Of a stretch of 48,666 bases of DNA, positions 17,101-26,200 are shown piece by piece; position 1 is the stretch's first letter; every line of letters begins with the position of its first letter. Under the pieces are notes generated by a model that saw nothing but the letters and a program-made list of their open reading frames with translations, was not told where the DNA came from and searched no databases. Made by a program: the position numbers and the translations under genes. The stretch spans positions 1 to 48,666 of the forward strand of contig JAILZS010000017.1 in assembly GCA_023512375.1 (NCBI GenBank). The letters run 5' to 3'. The DNA comes from Bacillota bacterium. Its GTDB lineage: Bacteria > Bacillota > Sulfobacillia > JAJZYS01 > JAILZS01.

Positions 17101-17682
17101 TCACACGCGCGCCGGCCGGGGCGTACGCAGGGCGCGAAGCGCCTCCTCCCACCGCGCAAGTTCGTCCAGCATGGCCGTGGCGGCGGCGCGGAGCGTCTCG
17201 TTCGGGCGGAATTCCCCCTGTTCGTCGATGAACTCCCGCACGAACGGGATGTGCACGGCCTCGGGGAGCGGCACCACCTTCAGGGTGGTGACCACCTCCT
17301 TCACCTGCTGCACCGCCCGCGTTCCGGCGCTGACGCCGCCGTAGCTCACGAACCCGAGCGGCTTGTAGGCCCACTCCTGGTGCAGGTAGTCGATGGCGTT
17401 CTTCAGCGGGGCGCTCATGCCGTAGTTGTACTCGGGGATCACCCAGGCGAAGGCGTCCGCCGCCTCCACGCGCGCGCTCCAGGCGCGGGTGTGATCGTGG
17501 ACGTAGCGCCGAAGGCGGGGGTGGTGGGGCTCGTCCATGAACGGCAGACGGAGCTCCGCAAGGTCCACCACGTCGAGGTCGAAATGGCCGTGTCGCCGCG
17601 CCTCGGCCTCGAACCACCGGGCTACGGGCAGGCCGGCGCGGCCCGGCCGGACGCTGGCGATGAGGATCTGCAACGTCGGCAA
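17101..17682 (-). CDS. NADPH-dependent FMN reductase family protein
   Basis: 193-residue flavodoxin-fold oxidoreductase, likely reducing quinones, azo compounds, chromate or free FMN with NAD(P)H. The FMN phosphate loop is IASVRPGRAGLPVARWF near the N-terminus, and the second flavin-binding motif is PEYNYGMSAPLKNAIDYL near residues 85-102. The TTG start at 17682 is preceded by GGAGGG and is the only start that keeps the first beta-strand. A promoter candidate lies at 17707-17736. The gene diverges from the carbonic anhydrase and is monocistronic. The actual substrate cannot be told from sequence. Confidence 0.88.
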   Translation of the reverse strand: MPTLQILIASVRPGRAGLPVARWFEAEARRHGHFDLDVVDLAELRLPFMDEPHHPRLRRYVHDHTRAWSARVEAADAFAWVIPEYNYGMSAPLKNAIDYLHQEWAYKPLGFVSYGGVSAGTRAVQQVKEVVTTLKVVPLPEAVHIPFVREFIDEQGEFRPNETLRAAATAMLDELARWEEALRALRTPRPARV

Positions 17683-17706
17683 ACCTCTCCCTCCTCAACT
17701 TCGGAA

Positions 17707-17736
17707 AGTATAGCGATTGATCAGGCGGGGCAGCAA
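17707..17736 (-). promoter_or_regulatory. Promoter candidate for the FMN reductase gene
   Basis: On the minus strand TTGCTG (17736-17731) is followed after 18 bases by TATACT (17712-17707). The -10 is very close to consensus; the -35 keeps TTG only. Transcription would begin about 18 bases before the TTG start codon. Confidence 0.45.
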
Positions 17737-17820
17737 GCCGGGGACAAGGCAGGGATCGAAACATAGGTCAAGAAAGTAGATATGGATTCGGGAATATGCA
17801 GACCGAAGGAGGCCTCCGCC

Positions 17821-18315
17821 GTGGCGATCGCCGACGAGCTCCTGGCCGCCAACGCCCGCTACGCCCAAGGATTCACCCTGGGAGGTCTCGCCACGCCGCC
17901 TTCGCGCCGCCTGGCCGTGGTGGCGTGCATGGACGCCCGCCTCAACGTGTACGCCCTCCTGGGCCTGCGCGAGGGGGAGGCGCACGTCCTGCGCAACGCC
18001 GGCGGCGCCGTCACCGACGACGTCGTGCGCTCGCTGGTGATCTCCCAACGCCTGTTGGGCACGCGCTCCATCGTCCTCGTGCACCACACCGACTGCGGCA
18101 TGCTCACGTTCACCGACGACGCCCTGAGGGCCGACGTCGAACGCGACGTGGGCATCCGCCCCCCCTTCGCCTTTGAGGCCTTCTCCGACCTCGAGGGGGA
18201 CGTGCGCCAGTCGATCGCCCGCCTGCGCGCCTCTCCCTTCCTCCCCCACCGCGACGACATCCACGGCTTCGTGTACGACGTGCGCACCGGCCGGCTCTCC
18301 GAGGTACCCGTCTGA
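17821..18315 (+). CDS. Beta-class carbonic anhydrase
   Basis: Zinc enzyme interconverting CO2 and bicarbonate in the cytoplasm, 164 residues from GTG 17821. Zinc ligands are C36 in ACMDAR, H89 in HTDCG and C92, with the Asp38-Arg40 dyad that controls access to the metal. RNAGGAVTDD provides the usual active-site loop. The length is that of the compact bacterial beta class. GTG is chosen over ATG 17782 because AAGGAGG lies eight bases upstream and the family begins there. The gene appears to stand alone, diverging from the FMN reductase. Confidence 0.93.
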   Translation: MAIADELLAANARYAQGFTLGGLATPPSRRLAVVACMDARLNVYALLGLREGEAHVLRNAGGAVTDDVVRSLVISQRLLGTRSIVLVHHTDCGMLTFTDDALRADVERDVGIRPPFAFEAFSDLEGDVRQSIARLRASPFLPHRDDIHGFVYDVRTGRLSEVPV

Positions 18316-18399
18316 CGGCGTCTCGCGATCCGGGATCTCCGGCTGCCGACAGCTCTGCTTTCCATTGGCAGAAATCCTGTCCTCGGCACGCGGGAAGGA

Positions 18400-19704
18400 A
18401 TGTCGACGCGTGTCGTGGAAGCCCTCTGGGAATCCGTCCCACGGGGTGGTGCGAGGCCGATGGCGAGCGTGGGCCGGGGGGACCGCTCCGCCCGAGATCT
18501 GACCCTGGAACCCGTCTTCCAGCCCATCGTCGACCTCCGGACCGGGCGGGTGGTCGCCTACGAAGCCCTCAGCCGGCCGCGCGCCCCCGACGGCACGCTG
18601 CTTCGTGCGGCCGACGTCTTCCAGGCGGCGGAGGCGGGCGGCTACGCCCCCGACCTCGACCGTATGGCCATCGACGCCGTGGCTCGCCGGGCGGAGGACC
18701 TCCCGCCCGGCTGCCGCCTGTTCGTCAACGTCTCGCCCGCCACCCTCCTCTCCGGACCCGGCGCCTTGGCGCCGCTCGTTCCCCTGGCGGGGCGGGTGGT
18801 GCTCGAGCTCACGGAGCGCCGCCCGGTCGCCTCCGCCGAGGAGCCGCTCTTCCGCCGCCGCCTCGCCCGCCTGCGCCGGGCGGGGTTCGCCCTCGCCCTC
18901 GACGACCTAGGCGACGGCTACGCCGGCCTGGGGCGGGTGCTCACCGTCGAGCCCGAGTACATCAAGCTCGGCATGTCGATCGTGCACGGCGTGCACGCCG
19001 ACCGGCGGCGCGCCGCCATGGTGGGGGCGATGGTGCACTTCGCCCGCCGCGCCGGGGCCCTCTTGGTGGCGGAGGGGATCGAGACCGAGGTGGGGCGCGC
19101 CACGCTGCGGGAACTCGGCGTCGACCTGGGGCAGGGGTTCCTCTTCGCCCCGCCCCAGGCCGCCTTCGTCCGCCCCTCGACCCCGCTACCGGCGGCGGCC
19201 GACGACGTCCACCCCTGGCTGGAGGAGGCCCTCGCCGCCCTGTCGCCCCTCATGGCCGAGGTGCGCCGCCGCCCGGCCCGGCCAGAGGCGCTCACCCGCG
19301 CCACCCTCGGCACCTTGCGCCGCCTCGTGCCGGCCGACGCCTACGGCGTGCGCCGCCTGGGGTCCACGGGCCTCACCCTCCTCGTGCTGGAGGGCGACCT
19401 TGCCCTTCCCGCCCGCGTCGACCCGGGGTCGGACCACCCTGCCGCCCGCGCCTTGCGTGCCGGCCGCGCCCTAGCGGCGGAGGGAGGTGGCGGCGCGGCG
19501 GATCCCACCGCCGTCGCCGCCGCCCCGGTGTACGCGGCGGGCAGGCCTTGGGGCACGGTGGAGGTGGCCTTCGCCCGACCCGACCGGATGCGGCCGCAGG
19601 GGGTGGACGCGGTCGCGGCCATCGCCCTCCTCCTGGGGCTTTTGGTGACGGCGGCGCCGCCACGCCTCCGCCCCCCGACGGTCGCCGGGGGCGAGGAGGC
19701 GTGA
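18400..19704 (+). CDS. EAL-domain protein (cyclic-di-GMP phosphodiesterase) with C-terminal GAF-like region
   Basis: 434 residues. The EAL domain (about 35-270) keeps the signature residues: EALSR (E55), NVSP, ELTER, DDLGDG in place of the more common DDFGTG, the Lys of YIKLG, VAEGIET and DLGQGFLF. It should therefore hydrolyse c-di-GMP to pGpG. The C-terminal ~150 residues look like a degenerate GAF-type sensor. No membrane segment is seen, so it is cytoplasmic. The start is uncertain: ATG 18400 has GGAAGGA only a base or two upstream, and ATG 18460 is an alternative. It overlaps the DUF2442 gene (GTGA), and a second EAL gene faces it on the other strand. Confidence 0.85.
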   Translation: MSTRVVEALWESVPRGGARPMASVGRGDRSARDLTLEPVFQPIVDLRTGRVVAYEALSRPRAPDGTLLRAADVFQAAEAGGYAPDLDRMAIDAVARRAEDLPPGCRLFVNVSPATLLSGPGALAPLVPLAGRVVLELTERRPVASAEEPLFRRRLARLRRAGFALALDDLGDGYAGLGRVLTVEPEYIKLGMSIVHGVHADRRRAAMVGAMVHFARRAGALLVAEGIETEVGRATLRELGVDLGQGFLFAPPQAAFVRPSTPLPAAADDVHPWLEEALAALSPLMAEVRRRPARPEALTRATLGTLRRLVPADAYGVRRLGSTGLTLLVLEGDLALPARVDPGSDHPAARALRAGRALAAEGGGGAADPTAVAAAPVYAAGRPWGTVEVAFARPDRMRPQGVDAVAAIALLLGLLVTAAPPRLRPPTVAGGEEA

Positions 19705-19994
19705 CGCCGCCTGCCGGCTCCGCCGCCTTCCATCGCCTGCGGGACGTCTCCGCCCGGGCGCCCTTCACCCTCCACCTGGTGTTCGCCGACGGCGCCCACC
19801 GCCTGGTCGACCTGGAGCCGTACATCCTGGCCACCGACCGGCCGGCCGTCGCCGCCCTGCGGGAGTGGGCGGCGTTCTCCCAGGCAAGGGTGGGGGACGA
19901 CGGCATGACCGTCGTCTGGCCGAGCGGCTGGGACCTCGACGCCGCCGTCCTGTACGGGCGGGGGACGCCCTGCACCTGCCGCATGCGGCCGTAG
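19701..19994 (+). CDS. DUF2442-family small protein
   Basis: 97 residues starting at GTG 19701, which overlaps the TGA of the EAL gene, with GAGGAGG directly upstream. The pattern FTLHLVFADGAHRLVDLEPY, later VVWPSGWDLDAAVLY, matches the DUF2442 fold, a small beta-rich domain often coupled to toxin-antitoxin-like or regulatory loci. Its molecular function is unknown. The C-terminus holds a CTC motif. Overlap with the phosphodiesterase suggests joint production and perhaps direct interaction. The next gene converges 12 bases downstream. Confidence 0.75.
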   Translation: MTPPAGSAAFHRLRDVSARAPFTLHLVFADGAHRLVDLEPYILATDRPAVAALREWAAFSQARVGDDGMTVVWPSGWDLDAAVLYGRGTPCTCRMRP

Positions 19995-20006
19995 CGCTCC
20001 CGCGGG

Positions 20007-21107
20007 TCACCCCGCCGGGGGGGAGGGGACGGGGGCCGGGCGACCCCAACGGTACCCCTGGGCGGCGGTCAGCCCGAGAGATCGCACGAGCGCCTCCTCC
20101 TCGGCCGTCTCCACCCCTTCCGCCACCACGGTGACGCCGCACTCCCGCCCCCACGCCGCCAGGTGGCCCAGCAGGCGGCCGGCGACGGCGCTCTCCCGCG
20201 CCGCCCACAGCCAGGTGCGGTCCACCTTCACCCACTCGGGTCGAAGGCCCGTGAGGCGGCCGATGTCGTGCCAGCCTGCGCCCCAGTCGTCCACGGCGAA
20301 GGCCACGTCCGGATAGCGCCGCCGGAGATCGGCCCAGTCCTCGGGCAGGCCGCAGGCGAAGTCCGCCTCGGAGAGCTCGATCACCACCTGCTCCGGCGCA
20401 AGCGGCAACCGCGTGAGCCAACGGCGAAACCACGCCGGACGGGCGAGGGTGGGGCGGCGCACGTTCACCGACAGGCGGACGCCCTCGGGCCAAGCGGGAA
20501 GGCGGCCCAGGGAGCGGCCGAGGGCGGTGAGGCACCGCCGGTCGCCTGCCCCCAGCGCCGCCGGACCCGCCGCCTCCAGGGCGGCGAAGAAGGCGTCGGG
20601 CATGAGCGCCTCCTCCCCCAGGCGCAGGCGGGAGAGGGCCTCGTAGGCGATGGTACGCCCGTCCGCGAGCGAGATCACCGGTTGGAAGACCGGCGTCACC
20701 TCGAGGCCGTCGAGATCGGGGACGGCGGCGGGGGAGGGGGCGAGGGCGTCGCGCACCCACGTCCAGACGCCGGCCTGGCCCCCTGCGATCGGCACGACCT
20801 CCTCCAGCGCCCACCACCCTTCGCCGTCCGGGCGGCGCGCCCGCACCAGGCGCCGCCGCCTGCGGGCCGGTGCGGGCGGCGGCAGGCCCGGGGCGCCGGG
20901 GGCGGCGCGAGCCAGATCCTCGCGCCGCCAGCCGGTGAGGCGGACGTACGCGCGGTTGACGGCCACCACCTCGCCCCGGCCGTCGGCGACAACGGCCGCC
21001 TCTCCCCACCGCGCCACCAGACGCGCGGGGTCCGAGGGCGGGCGGCGGGGACCGGGCGGAGGCTCCCCCTTCGGAGGCGTCGGGCGGCGCGGCGCGGAGG
21101 CGATCAC
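20007..21107 (-). CDS. PAS-EAL protein (cyclic-di-GMP phosphodiesterase)
   Basis: 366 residues. A Pro/Arg-rich N-terminus is followed by a PAS-type sensor (about 28-120, VVADGRGEVVAVNRAYVRLT) and an EAL domain (about 135-362). The EAL residues are EALSR (E156), SVNVRR, ELSE, DDWGAG, VKVD, VAEGVET and AQGYRWGRP, all consistent with activity. No membrane segment is seen. It converges with the EAL-DUF2442 pair across a 12-base gap. The sequences are similar in plan but differ in the sensor, so they are not recent duplicates. PAS ligand unknown. Confidence 0.88.
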   Translation of the reverse strand: MIASAPRRPTPPKGEPPPGPRRPPSDPARLVARWGEAAVVADGRGEVVAVNRAYVRLTGWRREDLARAAPGAPGLPPPAPARRRRRLVRARRPDGEGWWALEEVVPIAGGQAGVWTWVRDALAPSPAAVPDLDGLEVTPVFQPVISLADGRTIAYEALSRLRLGEEALMPDAFFAALEAAGPAALGAGDRRCLTALGRSLGRLPAWPEGVRLSVNVRRPTLARPAWFRRWLTRLPLAPEQVVIELSEADFACGLPEDWADLRRRYPDVAFAVDDWGAGWHDIGRLTGLRPEWVKVDRTWLWAARESAVAGRLLGHLAAWGRECGVTVVAEGVETAEEEALVRSLGLTAAQGYRWGRPAPVPSPPAG

Positions 21108-21275
21108 GGGCGTACCCTCCCTTCCCCAGCGCGCCTGGGGGCGGAGGGGGGACGGGAGGGGGCGCGCTGTCCTCGTCCAGGGTGCCGTCCGGGCATAGGG
21201 CGGTCCACGGGCGAAGGAGGCAAGGCGGGGGGACGAAGGGCCCGCGCCCGCGCGCCCTTCGTCCCCCCGCGCCGC

Positions 21276-22502
21276 CTACTCGTAGCGCAGCGCCTGCATG
21301 GGCATGAGGCGGCTGGCGCGCACGGCGGGGTAGGCGCCGAAGACCACGCCCACCGCCACCGAGAAGGCGAGGGCCACCAGGTCGGAGGAGGCGGACGGGG
21401 AGGCGGCCACCCCCAGCGCCCGCCCGCCCAGGAGCGTGATGAGGCTTCCCACCGCCACCCCCAGCACCCCGCCGGCGAGGGAGAGGAGGACCGCCTCGAG
21501 CACGAACTGGGAGAGGATGTCGGCCCGCCGCGCCCCCACCGCCTTGCGGATGCCGATCTCGCGCGTGCGCTCGGTGACGGACACAAGCATGATGTTCATG
21601 ATCCCGATGCCGCCCACCAAAAGCGAGATGCCGGCGATGGCGCCCAGGAAGGTGGTGAGCTCGGCGGTCACGGTGTTCAGGGTGGACAGGACCTGGGTCT
21701 GGCTCGTGACCGTGAAGTCGGGCGCGCTCCCCGGGGCGAGGCCCTGGATGGCTGTGAGAGCGGCGTCGATCTCCGCCGTGGCCAGGGCCATCTCCCCGGC
21801 GGAGCGAGCCGAGGCGTAGATCGCGCTCAGGTCGGCCGGGCCGGTGAGCTCGCCCATGGCGGTGGTGATGGGCACGAAGGCGCTCAGGTCTTGGTTCGTG
21901 GCGCCGCTCTGGCCGAGCGGCGCGAGCACGCCCACGACCGTGAAGGGAAGCCCGTTCACCTCCACCGTGGCGCCCACCGCCCCGGGCGGGTCGGAGCTGC
22001 CGAACAGGTCGGCCGCCGCCTGCGCGCCCAGGACGATGTCCGCCGCCCCCGCCGCCTGCGCCGCGGGGGAGAAGAAGCTCCCCTCCGCCAGGCGCAGGTT
22101 GCGCACGCGCGCGATGTCCACGGTGGTGGCCTCGGTGGGCACGGTGGCGCTGGTCGACCCGTAGGCGAGGGTGGCGGCGGTGGTGATGACGGGCGCCATG
22201 GCGTCCACCGCTGGCACCGCCGCCTGGAGCGCCTGCTCCTGGGCGAGGGTGATGGGCGCCTGCTGCGGGCTCACGAAGCCCGTGGCGGTGGCGGCGCCGG
22301 GCGAGACCACCAGGAGGTTTGTCCCCAGGCCCTCCACGGTGCTCTCCACGCGCGAGGTGGTGGCCCGCCCCAGGGAGGTGAGGGCGATCACCGCCGCCAC
22401 GCCGATCACCACCCCGAGGATCGTGAGAAGCGACCGGAGGCGGTTGACGAGAACGGCCCGAAGGGCCATGCCCAGGCCGGCCGCGCTAACCACCGCCCGC
22501 AC
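21276..22502 (-). CDS. MacB-like ABC transporter permease
   Basis: 408 residues of the MacB/FtsX permease class. The first membrane helix is at about residues 20-42 (LLTILGVVIGVAAVIAL). A large extracellular domain follows (about 50-280), then three helices and the C-terminal MQALRYE motif typical of the family. The GTG at 22502 overlaps the ATPase gene by 17 bases; GTG 22493 or ATG 22469 (MALRAVL) are alternatives. Together with the ATPase and the giant adaptor it forms a tripartite-type exporter or mechanotransmission system. In a cell without a recognisable outer membrane it would push peptides, lipids or antibiotics from the outer leaflet. The substrate is unknown. Confidence 0.88.
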   Translation of the reverse strand: MRAVVSAAGLGMALRAVLVNRLRSLLTILGVVIGVAAVIALTSLGRATTSRVESTVEGLGTNLLVVSPGAATATGFVSPQQAPITLAQEQALQAAVPAVDAMAPVITTAATLAYGSTSATVPTEATTVDIARVRNLRLAEGSFFSPAAQAAGAADIVLGAQAAADLFGSSDPPGAVGATVEVNGLPFTVVGVLAPLGQSGATNQDLSAFVPITTAMGELTGPADLSAIYASARSAGEMALATAEIDAALTAIQGLAPGSAPDFTVTSQTQVLSTLNTVTAELTTFLGAIAGISLLVGGIGIMNIMLVSVTERTREIGIRKAVGARRADILSQFVLEAVLLSLAGGVLGVAVGSLITLLGGRALGVAASPSASSDLVALAFSVAVGVVFGAYPAVRASRLMPMQALRYE

Positions 22503-23208
22503 CCCCCGCGGCGGACGGGGCGTCCGGCCGCCGCCGGTCCCACTCCACCCGGCCGTCGAAGATGTGCACCTCGCGCCGGGCGCGCGCCGCCACCGTCGGG
22601 TCGTGCGTGACGAGGACGACCGTCCTCCCCTCCGCGTTCAGGCCGGCCAGCTGGTCGAGCACCACCCGGCCCGAGTGGCTGTCCAGGTTGCCCGTGGGCT
22701 CGTCCGCCAGGATGAGGGGCGGGTCGAGGGCGAGGGCGCGGCAGATGGCGACGCGCTGCTGCTCGCCGCCGGACATCTGGACGGGGCGCTGGCGGGCGTG
22801 CTCGCCGATGCCCGCCCACTCGAGCAGGGCCTGCGCCCGCCGGCGGCGCTCGGCGGGGGGGACGCGGGCGTACACCATGGGCAGCTCCACGTTCTCCAGG
22901 GCGGTGAGGGTGGGTACGAGGTGGAAGCCCTGGAAGACGAAGCCGATCGTGCGGCTGCGCAGGCGCGCCATCGCGTCCTCGCTCAGGCCGGCCACCTCCA
23001 CCCCCTCCAGGCGGTAGCGCCCGCCCGTGGGGCGGTCGAGGACGCCGATGATGCTCATGAGGGTGGACTTGCCGTGGCCGCTGGGGCCGGTGACGGCCAC
23101 GAACTCGCCCCGCTCCACGGCGAGGTCGATGCCCCGCAGGGCGGGGTAGACGCCGCCCCCCACCGGGAACCCCTTCGTCACGCCCTCGAGCTCGATGAAG
23201 GCGCTCAC
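22486..23208 (-). CDS. MacB/LolD-like ABC transporter ATPase
   Basis: 240-residue nucleotide-binding subunit. Walker A is GPSGHGKST, with His where most have Ser or Cys. The Q-loop is VFQGFHLVPTL, the signature MSGGEQQR, Walker B LILADEPTGNLDS, and the switch His lies in VTHDP. The length and the LDRPTGG element place it with the MacB/LolD/YknY group. The C-terminus has a Gly/Pro-rich tail. Its ATG overlaps the adaptor stop (ATGA at 23205-23208), and the permease starts before it ends, so adaptor-ATPase-permease form one operon read right to left. Confidence 0.93.
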   Translation of the reverse strand: MSAFIELEGVTKGFPVGGGVYPALRGIDLAVERGEFVAVTGPSGHGKSTLMSIIGVLDRPTGGRYRLEGVEVAGLSEDAMARLRSRTIGFVFQGFHLVPTLTALENVELPMVYARVPPAERRRRAQALLEWAGIGEHARQRPVQMSGGEQQRVAICRALALDPPLILADEPTGNLDSHSGRVVLDQLAGLNAEGRTVVLVTHDPTVAARARREVHIFDGRVEWDRRRPDAPSAAGGAGGG

Positions 23209-26200
23209 GACCCTGCGCCCGCCGCGCCCGCGGCGCCTGCGCCCGCACCGCCGCCGCCGAAGTCGCGCCGGCCGGCGAAGCCGCCCCCGAAGCCGCCGCC
23301 GAACCCGAGGCCGCCCAGGCCGCCCCCGATCCGGACGCCCCCCGCCTGCGTGCCGGAGGCGGCGGCCGCGGCGGCGATCTCCTGCGGGGTGTAAGGGTAG
23401 ATGCGTTCGCCCACGCTCAGGCCGCGCAGCACCTGCACCTGGGTGGCGGTCTCGAGCCCGGTCACCACGGGCACGAACTCGACGCCTGGGGCGACGGCGA
23501 AGGCGAAGGCGCTACCGCCGGCGAAGGGGAGGCGGAAGTTCGACGCGCCGCCCTGCCCGCGGCCGCCGGTGCCGAACCCCCGCCCGGCGCCTGCACCCCC
23601 GCCCCGGCCGCCTGCGCCGCCGGGGGCGAAGGCGCCGGTGCGGGCGCCGCCCGCCCGCCGCCCCGACAGGGAGAGGACGCGCGTCCCCTTGGGGAGGGGC
23701 CCGGCCACGTACACGCCGGTGAGGCGGCCCAGCGTCTGGAGGGCGTAGCTGGGGATGACGATGGCGTTTCGCACGGTTTGGGTGGTGATCGTCACGTCGG
23801 CCGTGGCGCCGGGGAGGAGGGCTTGGGAGGCGTTCGCCGGCGGGTCGACGGCGATGGTCACCGGCCATTCGGGCACGCCGGAGGAGGTGACCGCCTGGGG
23901 CTGGACGGCGGTGACTCGACCGGCCAGGGTGAGGCCGGAAGAGGTGACGGCGACGCTCGCCGCCTGGCCCGGCCGCACCTCGAACACCTGGTTTTGGGGC
24001 ACGGCGGCGCTCACCTCCATCGCCCCCGCCCCCCCTGCCGCCAGGGTGAAGGCGGCGCTCCCGGGCGAGGCCTCCTGCCCGGGGGAGACGTCGACGGCCG
24101 TCACCAGGCCGGCGACGGGGGCGCGCAGGGTGAGGGCGGCGGCCACCTGCTCCTCCGCGGCCAGCTGATCCTGGGCCTGGGCGACCGCCGCCTGGTCGGC
24201 CGCCACCTCGGCTGCGGGCGGGGGAGCGACGGCGGCCTTCGCCGCCGCCTCCGCCGCCGCCAGGGAGGCGCGGGCGCTCGCCACCTGCTCCTCCGCCTGG
24301 CGCACGCTGTAGGGGCTGGGGGAGGCGCTCGCCTTCGCCTGGGCGATCGTCCCCTGCAGGGAGGCTTGGGCCTCGGCCACGCCGATGCGGGCCTGGACGA
24401 GGGAGGAGGGCGCCGGCTGGACGGAGGCCCGGATGGAGGCCTGGGTGGAGGCGAGGGAGGCCTCCGCCTGGATGAGGTTCTCCTCGTCCGCCTGGACGGC
24501 CAGCTCCGCCTGCCGGGTGCCGGCCGCCGCCGCCGTCTGGGCGAGGCGGTAGGCGGCCTGGTCGTTCGCCACCGTCTGCTCCGCCTGCGTGAGCTGGTCC
24601 TGCGCCGCCTGCACGGCGTCTTGGTCCTGGGTGAGGGTGGCGGAGGCCACCGGCGCCTCGGCCTGGCGCAGGGCGTCCTGGGCCGCCTTGACCGCCAGCT
24701 GGTCCTGCGCCACCTGGGCCTGGAGCTGATCCAGGGTGGCCCGGTTCTGGGGCGTGTTCACCCCGTCGGTCTGGGCCTGGGCGAGGTTGGCCTGGGCCGC
24801 TGCGGCGTTCGCCTGCGCCACCTGGAGGTTGCTCTCCGCCTGGGCCAGGTTGGCCTGGTCGGCGGCCAGGACGGTGCCGCTGGCGGCGGCGGGCGCCTGG
24901 GCCTGGGCGAGGTTGGCCTGGGCCGCCTCAAGGTTGGCCTGGTCGGTGGCGATCGCCGTCTGGTCGCGCGTCACCGCCGCCTGGGCCTGGGCCACCTGGG
25001 CCTCGGCCTGGGGGCAGGAGAGGGTGGAGCCCGACGAGGAGACCGAACCGGAGCCGCTGCAGGCCGCGTCCTCCACCTGGATGTCGGCGGAGAGGCTGCT
25101 CTCGTCCGCCGTCAGGGCGGCCTCGGCGTCGCTCAGGTTGCCCTGCGCCTGGGTGAGCGACGCCTGGGCGGCGAGGACCTGGGCGCTGGTGGCAGAGGGG
25201 TCGGCCTGGTCGGCCGCGAGCTGCTCCTGCGCCCGGGTGACGGCGGCGCTGTCGGCGTTCACCTGCGCCTGGGCCTGGGCGAGGGCGCTCTGGTCGCTGG
25301 CGAGCTGGCTCTGGAAGTCGGCCTGGACGACGGCCTGTTCGTCGGCCAGGGCGGCCTGGGCCTGGGTGAGGGCGAGCTGGGCCTTCTGCAGGTTGTCCTC
25401 GTCCGCCGCCAGGGCGAGGGCGGTCGGGGGGGCGACGTCGGCCGCCAGCTTGGCCTTGGCGCTGGCCAGGGAGAGCTGGTCTTGACGCACGGCGGTTTGC
25501 GCCTGCGTCAGGGTGGCCTGGGCCGACAAGAGGCTTTGCTGGGCGGAGGTGTCGTTCTTCAGGTTCTCCTCCGCCTGGGCGAGGGCGATGCGGGCGGAGA
25601 CCACCTGGGCCTGGGCCTTCTTCAGGTTGGCGGTGTTCGCCTCCACGGTGGCCGGCGTCGGCGGCGCCGTCAGGGCCTCGAGGCTAGCGCGCGCCGCCGC
25701 CAGGGCGTCGCGCGCCTTGGCGATCGTGGCCTGGTTGTTCTCCACCTGGGCCGGGGTGAGGGGATGGCGGGTGGCGGCGAGCTGCGTTTCGGCCTGCTGC
25801 AGGGCGACCACCGCCTTGGCGATGCTGGCCCGGTTGCTCGCCAAGGTGGTGGCGGGGGGCGGCGCGGTGAGCTGGCGCAGCTTGTCCACCGCCTGCGCCA
25901 GGTTGGCGCGGTCGATGGCGAGCTGCTGGGCGAGGCCCGGCTGGGTGAGGACGGCAAGGACCTGGCCCGCCCGCACCGTCTGGCCCGGACGCACGAGGAC
26001 TTGGGCCACCGTCCCCGCCTGGGCGGGGACGACGGCGTAGGCGCTCTGGGGTTGGACCGTGCCGGTGACGCTCACCGTCTGGGTGAGGTCGGCCCGCTCC
26101 ACCGTGAAGGTGGGAAGCCCCGCCCACGGGTTGGGGGCGGGGCGGGTCTTCACGTACGCGACGGCGCCGCCCGCCACCAGCGCGGCGGCGAGGGCGGCGC

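Noticed and set aside
20163-22610. Long plus-strand open frame opposite the PAS-EAL and permease genes
   Set aside because: It is antisense to two well-supported genes, and its translation shows no domain.
23900-25950. Repeated GCCTGGGCC-type DNA in the adaptor as a mobile or tandem repeat array
   Set aside because: The repetition follows the codon pattern of the Ala/Gln-rich helical protein with irregular unit length, so it reflects the coding sequence rather than a DNA repeat element.
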